Source: Opitutales bacterium (GTDB lineage: Bacteria > Verrucomicrobiota > Verrucomicrobiia > Opitutales > UBA2995). Taken from it: a stretch of DNA of 64,000 bases. Position 1 is the first letter of the stretch. Every line of letters starts with the position of its first letter. The notes beneath the pieces are model-generated. The model ran no database searches. It was not told the origin of the DNA and worked only from the letters and a program-made list of their open reading frames with translations. Made by a program: the position numbers and the translations under genes. This document shows, piece after piece, positions 50,373 through 58,285 of the stretch. The stretch covers positions 105,677 to 169,676 of the forward strand of contig JAJDZZ010000074.1 in NCBI GenBank assembly GCA_022824405.1. The letters run 5' to 3'.

Positions 50373-51797
50373 CCCCCTCTCCGCAAAGGTTTCTTCGAAT
50401 TTTACCCTGAGTTGCCGCAGGTCCTCTGCGGGCACGCGTGGTTGAGTCTCGATTTTTTCCAGCAATTCCAGCGCCAGAGATTCCTGTTTCGTGCCGATGG
50501 CGGCAAGAGCCAGGGTGGAGAGGGCCAAAGGATGGTCGGGCTCGGCTGACAAGGCTTGCTCTAAAACCTCCATACCTCGGCTTACTTGCTCCATGGAGAA
50601 GTAATTGGTAGCCGCTTCGACGAGTGGTTGGGCCGAATCAAACCGTTCTTCGGCTGCTGACAGGAAATACTTGGTCGACATTTCGGTGAGGCCGCGACTT
50701 TGCAGCAGGCGCCCTTTTTCCATTAGGAGATGGTAGGCCTTGGGACAATGCAGGAGTCCCGACTCCAAAAGAGCCTCGGCTTGGGTGGCTTGGCCCAATT
50801 GTTTGTGAATAGCGATCGAGTGGGTCCAGGCATCGGGCAGAGTGGGATCGATCCGAATCGATTGGTTGAATTGTTCCAGGGCGTCCTTCAATCGATCCGA
50901 TTCCATGTAAATCGAGCCCAGTTGGATGCGGTGCCGTCCGTTTTTCGGCGCTAGTTTTATAGCCTGCCGCATGCGCCGGATGGCGGTGGAAACATCCCCG
51001 GCATACTTGGCGGTTCCTCCGGCCAGAGCCAATTGGTAATCATCGAAGCATACGTCGTTCAGCTCGGATATCCAGGGATCGGGCAGTTCGTTGTGCGCAC
51101 TCAGGGCTTTGGCCTCTCCCCGAATGGAAAAAGCTCGCCTTTCCCGGCCAAGTTTTTCGTAGGCGGTCACAAGTAGATCGATTCCCAAATCCACTTGCGA
51201 TTCCCGGCGCGATGTTTCCAGGAGTCCGACCACGGATTCCCAGTCGCCTCCCGCAGCGCCAACACGGGCCAGGCCAAAGAGGGCATGGGGATTGTTCTCC
51301 TCGAATTTCAGCGCCGACTGAAAGGCTCCTTCAGCAGCTTCGACTTGGTTTAATTTGAGGAGGGCATTCCCCATGCGGATCCAGGCCGGGGCGTAGTCCG
51401 GCTGCAGATCCACTGTCTTTTCCAATAGCGGCAGGGCCAGTTCGAGTTGGCCGAAATTGGCGTAAATGGCAGCCAGTCTATGGGGCCAAATGGCATTTTC
51501 CGGCTCCACCTGGAGCAATCCCCCATAACACAGGATGGCTTCATCGAAGTACCCATTGACATGGTAGAGACGGCTCAGTCCGGCCAATGCGGTAAGGGTA
51601 TTTTCTTGGGCAAGGAACGTATCCTCCAGGGCGAGAAAGGCCTTCTTGAAGGATGCGCTGCGACCGGAAACGTCGGGCCGTTCCGGTCGGTAGGCCGAGG
51701 CAATTTCGAGACGCCGCTGGGCGTCGCTGTAGCTCTTCCAGGTAAGCGCCGCCCCCAAACCGGCCACTACCAGAAGGGAAATAAGAATCTTCTTCAT
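50328..51797 (-). CDS. Exported tetratricopeptide-repeat protein
   Basis: 489 residues. N-terminal membrane/signal segment ILISLLVVAGLGAALTW, then about ten TPR units, e.g. ALAGLSRLYHVNGYFDEAIL, PHRLAAIYANFGQLELALPL, PAWIRMGNALLKLNQVEAAE and HRIQLGSIYMESDRLKDALE. A scaffold role in the periplasm is likely. The start ATG overlaps the stop of the FG-GAP lipoprotein gene by 4 bp (ATGA), so the two are coupled and may act together. The last 14 or so residues (SAQGRELGIRNEE) are encoded by a reversed B repeat: the hairpin gives AQGR and the GGAATT units give ELGIRNEE. Confidence 0.85.
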   Translation of the reverse strand: MKKILISLLVVAGLGAALTWKSYSDAQRRLEIASAYRPERPDVSGRSASFKKAFLALEDTFLAQENTLTALAGLSRLYHVNGYFDEAILCYGGLLQVEPENAIWPHRLAAIYANFGQLELALPLLEKTVDLQPDYAPAWIRMGNALLKLNQVEAAEGAFQSALKFEENNPHALFGLARVGAAGGDWESVVGLLETSRRESQVDLGIDLLVTAYEKLGRERRAFSIRGEAKALSAHNELPDPWISELNDVCFDDYQLALAGGTAKYAGDVSTAIRRMRQAIKLAPKNGRHRIQLGSIYMESDRLKDALEQFNQSIRIDPTLPDAWTHSIAIHKQLGQATQAEALLESGLLHCPKAYHLLMEKGRLLQSRGLTEMSTKYFLSAAEERFDSAQPLVEAATNYFSMEQVSRGMEVLEQALSAEPDHPLALSTLALAAIGTKQESLALELLEKIETQPRVPAEDLRQLRVKFEETFAERGGSAQGRELGIRNEE

Positions 51798-53050
51798 TCC
51801 AATGGCTTCCTTTGCCAGAGCATGAGGCGGCTCAGTTTGTCATAGGGTGGATAGGCATGGAAGGCTCCACTCACGATCGATGGGTAACCCGAATCATCGA
51901 AATGGCCTACCGCCAGACTGAGCAGGTGGGTGGGTTCGTAGGCCAATACGTGGGAGCTGAACGCTTGGTTCCCTTCGTTTCGAAACCACATCATGGAAAC
52001 GGCATTGGTATCCCACCAGTCATTGAAACTGCTCACCGCTATCACGTCCATGGCTCCATCCCTATCCACGTCCATGCCGATCGGGCTGTAGGCCCCGGGA
52101 AGTTTCCCTATGTGATGGTATTGGAAATTCCCTTCTCCCAAATTTTCCAGCCATTGCACCCCGTGCCAGGGTCGGGGTCCGGGCATGGTTGTCGGACCGT
52201 ATCCGTCGCCATTTGAATAAAGCACGTCTTCCAGACCGTCCTGATTCAGATCGCACAGGTTGATCCAACTGCTGTTGAATTCTTCGTTGGTGGAACCGAA
52301 AATGATTTTGGATCGGAAGTTTCCCCGACCGTCATTTCGAAAAAGGTATATTTCCTCCCATTGCTGGGAAAGGAGCGCGACGATGTCGAGGCCGCCGTTA
52401 TGGTCGAAGTCGGCCAGGCACACGTTGATGCCCCCCGACAGAGGGAGGAGGATGTGGCTTTGGTATTGCCAGGGCCCGGTGTTCTCCAACCAGCGGATTT
52501 CTCCCTGGTCGTAGCCAAACTGTGCCACTGCTATATCGAGCTTTCCATCTCCATTGAAATCACCCGCCCGGGCATCGGTCACCCGGGCCACGTTTTCCAG
52601 CAATACCCGCTTCTTGAACTGTTGGGATCCATCATTTTCCAATACAATCAGTGAACCGATGCGATCGTTGTTGGGAAAAATCTCCCCCATGGTGGACACG
52701 ATGATGTCCAGGTCTCCGTCATCGTCGAGGTCTGCCGTTTCCGCGTGAACCGGGGCGTTCATATCGTCAGCCAATTGTCTTTCGATAAACTTGCCCGTTG
52801 CATCCTTTTTCAGCCAGAGGACGGTCGAATGTTGGCCCTCACAGGCCAGAATATCATCTTTCCCGTCCCGGTCCAGATCGACCACCTTGACATGGCTGAT
52901 CCATGGTTTTCCCTCGAAGGAATTACCGATCGGGGTGCTACTGAACAGGGAAGCATTCTCGAATACTTTCTTGGGTTTGTGGATGGGAGCCGGTATGGGG
53001 ACTTCAGCCTTCTTGCAACCGGTCAACCCGAGGATGATCAGAAAGGCCAA
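51794..53050 (-). CDS. FG-GAP/VCBS repeat lipoprotein
   Basis: 418 residues from the TTG at 53050. Lipobox LGLTGC with Cys at about residue 12. Calcium-type FG-GAP repeats run through the whole protein: VDLDRDGKDDILACE, ADLDDDGDLDIIVST, GDFNGDGKLDIAVAQ, ADFDHNGGLDIVALL, CDLNQDGLEDVLYS and MDVDRDGAMDVIAV. The short n-region after the TTG suggests an earlier start: the frame is open upstream (IPLFHGAALAFLIILGLTGC) with ATC at 53072-53074 but no ATG/GTG/TTG. Coupled to the TPR gene downstream. Surface-exposed binding is inferred. Confidence 0.82.
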   Translation of the reverse strand: MAFLIILGLTGCKKAEVPIPAPIHKPKKVFENASLFSSTPIGNSFEGKPWISHVKVVDLDRDGKDDILACEGQHSTVLWLKKDATGKFIERQLADDMNAPVHAETADLDDDGDLDIIVSTMGEIFPNNDRIGSLIVLENDGSQQFKKRVLLENVARVTDARAGDFNGDGKLDIAVAQFGYDQGEIRWLENTGPWQYQSHILLPLSGGINVCLADFDHNGGLDIVALLSQQWEEIYLFRNDGRGNFRSKIIFGSTNEEFNSSWINLCDLNQDGLEDVLYSNGDGYGPTTMPGPRPWHGVQWLENLGEGNFQYHHIGKLPGAYSPIGMDVDRDGAMDVIAVSSFNDWWDTNAVSMMWFRNEGNQAFSSHVLAYEPTHLLSLAVGHFDDSGYPSIVSGAFHAYPPYDKLSRLMLWQRKPLE

Positions 53051-53134
53051 TGCCGCCCCATGAAATAATGGGATGGAGGACTCTCGTCTTGAAACAGGGT
53101 ATGGAGCAGAGCGAAATATGATGGTTGAGACTAG

Positions 53135-53360
53135 AAAAAAAGGCTGAAGGTTGAAGGCTAAAGGCTGAAGGTGCTGAGATTAATCGTGATCGAAAGGAAT
53201 GGAGTAATGGAGTAATGGAGTAATGGAATGATGGAGTAATGGAATAGAAATTGGCGTAGGGCGCCGAGGACACGAACCGGCATCGAGCATCAAGGAGGTG
53301 ACTCTCGCGAAGCTTGCCAAGAACGGCAAAGTAAAGGAAGATCCAGAATCCAGCATCTTT
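53135..53360. repeat. Composite element 9 (C-D, 8-9 bp tandem array, E)
   Basis: AAAAAAAGGCTGAAGGTTGA, AGGCTAAAGGCTGAAGGTGC, TGAGATTAATCGTGATCG (53134-53193), near-identical to 58036-58114. Then a tandem array of AATGGAGT-type units (GGAGTAATGGAGTAATGG, 53199-53240), GGCGTAGGGCGCC, GGCATCGAGCATCAAGG, E GTGACTCTCGCGAAGC (53297-53312) and ATCCAGAATCCAGCATC (53341-53357). Ends 35 bp before the sulfatase ATG. Confidence 0.83.
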
Positions 53361-53394
53361 CCAATTGCCTGGAAAGAGGCAGAAAATAAATGAA

Positions 53395-54972
53395 ATGATC
53401 AAAGGTAAGGCCAAGACCGGTGGGATTTATATCCTTTTTAGCTGGGCCCTGATCGGTACCGGTTTTGCAGATCCGGAGAAGCCCAATTTTGTGTTTTTCT
53501 ACATCGATGACTGGGCCTGGAACGGAACCCCGGTCGCCATGGATGACTCCATGGAAAATTCCCGTATGCCCGTTCTGGAGATGCCGTATTTTGAAAAGTT
53601 GGCCCGCCAGGGAATGAAGTTCCGCAATGCTTATGGATCGCCCCAATGTTCCCCGGCCCGTCAGTGCGTCCAGACCGGGCAGTCGAATCCCCGCGGCGGT
53701 TTCACCGTATATCAGAATTCAAAGGATCCCTACTACCACATCGATAAGAGTTACCGGAGTTTTCCCATGGTGTCCAATATCTCCGATCGGGAACTCGACG
53801 ATGACGCGGTCACCATTGCGGAGGCTCTCAATCCTCTGGGTTATGTCAGCGCCCACGTGGGCAAATGGCACCTGCGGGGCGACCCCGGCAAAGAGGGTTA
53901 CATCGTCCATGACGGCGACACCAACAATAACGAAGGCAACACCTTGAAATTCGGCCTCGAGCCAAACGAGCCCACCCCCAAGCGGCTGCCCAAAAATATG
54001 GCCGATCCCAAATCGATGTTCAGTATTACGGAAAAGGCCATCGGCTTTCTGGAAGAACAGGCCAAAGCGGGTAACCCCTTTTATCTCCAGATTTCCCACT
54101 ATGCCATGCATGAGGGCAAGGAGTGTCTGGATAAAACACGGGAGAAATACCTGAAACATCCGCTCGTGCAGGCTTGGTACAGGGAGAACAATAAGCATCC
54201 CGACACGGTCAACCGAAACGACGATCCCGCAATCTGGTTGGGAATGGCCCAGGACCTGGACGGACGGATCGGCGCGGTCATCGACAAGGTCCGGGAACTG
54301 GGAATTGAGGACAACACCTATTTCATCGTTGCCGGGGACAACGGCTACCGGCACGAGCAACTGCAACTCGATCCCCGTCTCAAGCAACCGCTGCACTCGC
54401 GCAAGTGGTGGTTGTGGGATGGAGGCATCCGGGTGCCCATGATCGTCAAGGGTCCGGGGATCGAGCCGGGTTCGGTGTTCTACGGAAATGTGGTCAATTG
54501 TGATTTCCTGCCCACCTTCGTGGAGTGGGCCGGGGGCGATCCGGGCCAATTGAACTACATCGACGGAGTCAGCTTGGCCGGTTATATGGCTGGCAAGGAA
54601 CCGGAGGAGGCTTTCCTGAACCGCAACCTCTATTTCCATTACCCCCATAATCGGAGCTCGATTCCGCATTCAGCCATGATTTCCGGATCGTTCAAGGTGA
54701 TCCATTTTTACCATCGATCCGATATCCCGATGCTTTTCGACCTCTCCGGGGACATGGGGGAGGTTACCAACATCGCCACGCAGAATTCCAAGTTGCACCA
54801 GAAATTGTACGGTGAGATGATGCGTTACCTGGTGCAGGTCGGCGCGCGCTTTCCCATGGTAAACCCGGACTATGATCCCGAGGAATACAAAGAGGATCCG
54901 AAAACCGTGCGGGAGCGCCTTAAGTGGGGACCGTTCTCGGGAAAGCGTGAGTTGGAAGAGGATGAAATTTAG
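53395..54972 (+). CDS. Sulfatase with CSPAR active-site motif
   Basis: 525 residues from ATG 53395 (a TTG ten codons earlier is in repeat sequence). Signal segment [17 protein letters not shown]. Metal-binding YIDDWAWNG, formylglycine Cys85 in [24 protein letters not shown] and [18 protein letters not shown]. The C-X-A/P-X-R core allows maturation, with Ala in place of the frequent Ser/Thr. The [15 protein letters not shown] segment is standard. Substrate unknown. It precedes another sulfatase by 105 bp, so the two may attack the same polymer. Confidence 0.9.
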   Translation: MIKGKAKTGGIYILFSWALIGTGFADPEKPNFVFFYIDDWAWNGTPVAMDDSMENSRMPVLEMPYFEKLARQGMKFRNAYGSPQCSPARQCVQTGQSNPRGGFTVYQNSKDPYYHIDKSYRSFPMVSNISDRELDDDAVTIAEALNPLGYVSAHVGKWHLRGDPGKEGYIVHDGDTNNNEGNTLKFGLEPNEPTPKRLPKNMADPKSMFSITEKAIGFLEEQAKAGNPFYLQISHYAMHEGKECLDKTREKYLKHPLVQAWYRENNKHPDTVNRNDDPAIWLGMAQDLDGRIGAVIDKVRELGIEDNTYFIVAGDNGYRHEQLQLDPRLKQPLHSRKWWLWDGGIRVPMIVKGPGIEPGSVFYGNVVNCDFLPTFVEWAGGDPGQLNYIDGVSLAGYMAGKEPEEAFLNRNLYFHYPHNRSSIPHSAMISGSFKVIHFYHRSDIPMLFDLSGDMGEVTNIATQNSKLHQKLYGEMMRYLVQVGARFPMVNPDYDPEEYKEDPKTVRERLKWGPFSGKRELEEDEI

Positions 54973-55005
54973 GACACTCTCACCTGTCATCCGATTACCG
55001 CTAAA

Positions 55006-55080
55006 TTAACCACGGATTACACCGATGAGCACGGATATGGGGCGCCATGGGCGCCAATGAGGAATTAAGAATCAGGAATG
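55006..55080. repeat. Repeat element 10 (F-B) supplying a start codon
   Basis: F TTAACCACGGATTACACCGA (55006-55025), hairpin GGCGCC-ATG-GGCGCC (55041-55055), then AATGAGGAATTAAGAATCAG ending in GAATG; that ATG (55078-55080) is the start codon of the next sulfatase. Confidence 0.82.
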
Positions 55081-56841
55081 AAACCAAGGATTTTTTGGCA
55101 GCTTACGATTGCGGCTTTCTGCGGATTGTTGTGGATTCCGTTCGGAGGTCTGGCACAGGAGAATAATGAACCGACCTCAAGTGATCCACCCAATGTAATC
55201 TTGATCCTGTCGGACGATCAGGGGATTGGGGATTTCGGCATCAATGGAAATCCCGTAGTTCAAACGCCCTTTATCGACCGGATGGCTCGGAATTCTGCCA
55301 GTATGAATCGGTTTTACGTGAACGCTGTTTGTTCCCCGACTCGCGCCAGCTTAATGACCGGCCGGTGGAGCTACCGCACGGGTGTTACCGATACTTTCAA
55401 AGGGCGCTCTATCATGAACTTTGAGGAAACCACCGTTGCTGAAATCCTGAAAGAGGCTGGGTATGCCACAGGGCTATTCGGTAAATGGCATTTGGGCGAC
55501 GTCTATCCCTACCGTCCCATGGAGCAGGGATTCGAAACGGCGGTTTACCACCGGGGCGGTGGTTTGGGGCAGCCTTCGGAACCTGCTGGGGCTGATGCGC
55601 GTTACACCAATCCCGTCCTGTTCAGAAATGGCGTTCAGTTTACTGCCGAAGGTTATTGTTGTGACGTCTATTTTTCAGAAGCAATCGACTTCATCAAAGC
55701 TTCTCGAAACGACGAAAAGCCTTTTTTTGTCTATATCGCCAGTAACACGCCTCACGGACCCTATCACGATGTGCCCGAAAAATGGCTGAATTACTACAAA
55801 GCCCTGGATTTGGAAAACAGCCGGTTCCCTCAGGAAAGGGGACATCCGATCGGTGGAAATGACGATCTGGATACGCGCGCCCGCATTTATGCCATGGTTT
55901 CCAACCTGGATGAAAATGTCGGCCGGCTGTTTGGGGCATTGGAGCAAATGAACCTCGTGGAAAACTCCTTGGTTATCTACATGTGCGACAATGGACCAAA
56001 TGGTAACCGCTATGTAACCGGATTCAAGGGGCGCAAAAGCAACGCCTATGAAGGCGGGATCCGGTCTCCCTTCTGGGCCCATTGGCCCAAGGCGTTAAAG
56101 GCCGGTACGGTTTCGGATGCCTTGTCCGCCCACGTCGATCTACTGCCCACCGTTTTGGAAGCCTGCGGTGTCGGTTTGCCGGAAGGGTTGTCGATCGATG
56201 GTCGGTCCATGCTGGGGTATCTCGAGGGAGAGCAAGGGGAACCGGCTGATCGAACGGTTTTGCTTCAGTCCCATCGTGGGGAAAAGCCCGAAATTTGGGA
56301 GAACGCGACGGTTCTCACCCAAAGATGGAAACTCGTCAACAATGGTAAACCGGGAAATCTCGAGCTGTTCGACCTCTCCAAGGATCCCTTTGCCTTGGAT
56401 AATGTAATCGGCCAATTTCCCGATGTGCGGAGGGAATTGGAAGAAGAATACCATCGCTGGATCGAGCAAATGCGAGATGTCAATCCCATGGACCTTCCCT
56501 TATTTGTCGGCTCCGAACATGAACCGGAAACGGTCCTTACCAATCAGGATTTGAATGAGATCGATGGAAAAGGCAGCGACAGGAAGGGTGAATGGCGCCT
56601 TAAAGTATTGGAAAGCGGCGCTTACCTCATCAGTTTCAGCGACAAGGCGATTACTGCCCCCGTCACAGCCGATTTGCACATCGATGACGAACGGGTGGCC
56701 ACTCTGACTTCCCATGAAGCAAGGGAGCGTTATTCCTTTGGTCCCGTCCTTTTGAAAGAGGGAATGAGGACTTTGAGCGTTACCCCTCACCACCGGGATA
56801 ACCGGCATCTGCATGTGTTTATCTCCATGCGGGACGGATGA
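55078..56841 (+). CDS. Sulfatase with C-terminal extension
   Basis: 587 residues. Signal peptide MKPRIFWQLTIAAFCGLLWI. Metal site LSDDQGIGDFG, formylglycine Cys85 in VCSPTRASLMTGRWSYRTG, LFGKWHLGD, YMCDNGPNGNRY. The last about 90 residues (from GEWRLKVLESGAYLISFS) form an extra beta-rich domain often seen after arylsulfatase domains in PVC bacteria. The start ATG is the last unit of a repeat module (AGGAATG), with GAGG 15 nt upstream. The stop is followed at once by a perfect hairpin ATCTCGCC-AA-GGCGAGAT (56849-56866). Confidence 0.9.
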   Translation: MKPRIFWQLTIAAFCGLLWIPFGGLAQENNEPTSSDPPNVILILSDDQGIGDFGINGNPVVQTPFIDRMARNSASMNRFYVNAVCSPTRASLMTGRWSYRTGVTDTFKGRSIMNFEETTVAEILKEAGYATGLFGKWHLGDVYPYRPMEQGFETAVYHRGGGLGQPSEPAGADARYTNPVLFRNGVQFTAEGYCCDVYFSEAIDFIKASRNDEKPFFVYIASNTPHGPYHDVPEKWLNYYKALDLENSRFPQERGHPIGGNDDLDTRARIYAMVSNLDENVGRLFGALEQMNLVENSLVIYMCDNGPNGNRYVTGFKGRKSNAYEGGIRSPFWAHWPKALKAGTVSDALSAHVDLLPTVLEACGVGLPEGLSIDGRSMLGYLEGEQGEPADRTVLLQSHRGEKPEIWENATVLTQRWKLVNNGKPGNLELFDLSKDPFALDNVIGQFPDVRRELEEEYHRWIEQMRDVNPMDLPLFVGSEHEPETVLTNQDLNEIDGKGSDRKGEWRLKVLESGAYLISFSDKAITAPVTADLHIDDERVATLTSHEARERYSFGPVLLKEGMRTLSVTPHHRDNRHLHVFISMRDG

Positions 56842-57178
56842 GAATGGGATCTCGCCAAGGCGAGATGGCACATCCGCCTTCGCCGAAGGTCTACGGCGTG
56901 ACAGGGAAGGCACAGAGGCACAAAGGATAATCTTGATCGTGATCTTGATTGATGGAAGAGGGGAAATTGACTCTTGCAAAGACCGCGACGCAAAGGAGTC
57001 CGGCTTCGCCGGAACAGGATATAAAAAAGGAGAGGAGACAAGTTCGCAAAGCTCACGAATTAAGAATTAGGAATGAGGAATGAGGAATGAAAAGGCAGGG
57101 AGAATGGGGATAAATTACCGCAGATTTAAAAAAGGAGGGGGGACATTCCTGCCTGCCACGCCGGAAGGCGGGTCCCCC
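56842..57178. repeat. Composite element 11 (N, A-like, D, E, B, terminal hairpin)
   Basis: Hairpin 56849-56866, N CCGCCTTCGCCGAAGG...GTGACAGG (56874-56905), GGCACAGAGGCACAAAGG (56909-56926), D AATCTTGATCGTGATCTTGA, E GACTCTTGCAAAGACCGCG (56969-), B without hairpin GAATTAGGAATGAGGAATGA (57065-57084), and a long hairpin closed by GGGGGAC/GTCCCCC (57138-57144/57172-57178) starting with GGAGGGGGGACATTCC, similar to 20210-20224. The remainder to 57248 is the antitoxin leader. Confidence 0.8.
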
Positions 57179-57248
57179 AACAATTTGAGTAATTGTATTG
57201 CTTCAGGAAAAAAGATTATCTTGAGTTCAACTTGAAAGGAGTATGACC

Positions 57249-57494
57249 ATGCCAAAGATGATCAGCGCCAAACAACTACGAGAGCGCCTGCAGGATGTCG
57301 TAAAAAAAGTGCGGCATGGGGAACGATTTACCGTTCTATATCGCAGTCGTCCCGCTTTCGACATTGTCCCGGTTGGTAATCCACCAATCGACCTCATCCC
57401 ACTGGAATCGGATTCGCTCTACCAAGCTCCAGCCGTTGGGTCATCCGAATCGGGGAACGTTGCCGCACGCCACGATGAGGTCCTCTACCGTTGA
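57249..57494 (+). CDS. Phd/YefM-type antitoxin
   Basis: 81 residues. N-terminal MPKMISAKQLRERLQDVVKK and GERFTVLYRSRPAFDIVPV match the Phd/YefM DNA-binding fold; the C-terminal half would bind the toxin. Two ATGs are in frame, at 57243 and 57249. AAAGGAG at 57235-57241 ends 7 nt before the second, so that one is chosen; this is one of the few genes here with a clear Shine-Dalgarno. Its TGA overlaps the toxin's TTG start (TTGA). Confidence 0.8.
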   Translation: MPKMISAKQLRERLQDVVKKVRHGERFTVLYRSRPAFDIVPVGNPPIDLIPLESDSLYQAPAVGSSESGNVAARHDEVLYR

Positions 57495-57916
57495 GACAGA
57501 TATTTGTGGATACAGCCGCATGGGTTGCAGCCGCGGATAGAAAGGATGTGGCCGGTTCGGCTGTGCGTAATGCTCGAGATCAATGGCTATCGTCCGGTGG
57601 CTATTTGACGACGACCGACTATGTGATTGACGAGACCCTGACCACTATCCGGTTTCGCCTTAGCCTTGATGCGGCTGAAGCCTGGTGGCAGCAAATCGAC
57701 AACTCGACTCGACTCCGAATCGAGTTAATTGACGAAATGCGAAGAGAACGAGCACGGACGCTCTTCTTCAGGTATCGGGATAAGGAATTTTCCTTTACTG
57801 ATTGCTGCAGCTTTGTCCTCATGCGAGAATTGCGAATTCGCCGGGCATTGACTTTGGACCACCATTTCCGACAGATGGGTTTTGAAGTTATCCCGCAAAC
57901 GCAACGGGCTTACTAA
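57491..57916 (+). CDS. PIN-domain toxin
   Basis: 141 residues from a TTG that overlaps the antitoxin stop by 3-4 bases. PIN acidic residues: Asp in IFVDTAAWVAAAD (about residue 6), Asp/Glu in TDYVIDETLTT, Asp in FSFTDCCSFVLM and Asp in LTLDHHFRQMGF. Paired with a Phd/YefM-type antitoxin, a common combination. It is unrelated in sequence to the first PIN toxin at 26805. The downstream gap contains an A-type repeat element. Confidence 0.82.
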   Translation: MRQIFVDTAAWVAAADRKDVAGSAVRNARDQWLSSGGYLTTTDYVIDETLTTIRFRLSLDAAEAWWQQIDNSTRLRIELIDEMRRERARTLFFRYRDKEFSFTDCCSFVLMRELRIRRALTLDHHFRQMGFEVIPQTQRAY

Positions 57917-57998
57917 GCACGTTAAACTCCAGTTGTTTCAGACGCACGTTTGACAACGATTGACCTCGACTCTGGCATCATTGAACGGATGTGGGGAA

Positions 57999-58162
57999 TT
58001 AACCACAGAGGACACAGAGAGCACAGAGGGGGAAAGAAAAAAAGGCTGAAGGTTGAAGGCTAAAGGCTGAAGGTGCTGAGATTAATCGTGATCTTGATCG
58101 TGATCGAAAGGAATGTCCCCTCTCCTCTCCCTCTCTGTGTTCTCTGAGTCCTCTGTGGTTAA
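57999..58162. repeat. A element with about 35-bp inverted ends, carrying C and D
   Basis: Left end TTAACCACAGAGGACACAGA, GAGCACAGAGGGGGA (57999-58033); right end reads on the reverse strand TTAACCACAGAGGACTCAGA, GAACACAGAGAGGGA: three or so mismatches in 35 bp, with GGGGAA/GGGAAAA continuing outside. Between them are C (AAAGGCTGAAGGTTGAAGGC...) and D (AATCGTGATCTTGATCGTGA). The rest of the gap (57917-57998, 58163-58285) shows nothing recognised. Confidence 0.9.
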
Positions 58163-58285
58163 TTTTCCCATCCGTGGGTTCATTTGCGGCTGCCTGCGGA
58201 AATTTGAATTCATTTGAGTTATAGCCTTATACTGTATTCTTTTAGCGACATTATTGTAGAATCCCGTTTTCTGTATAGCGACTCT

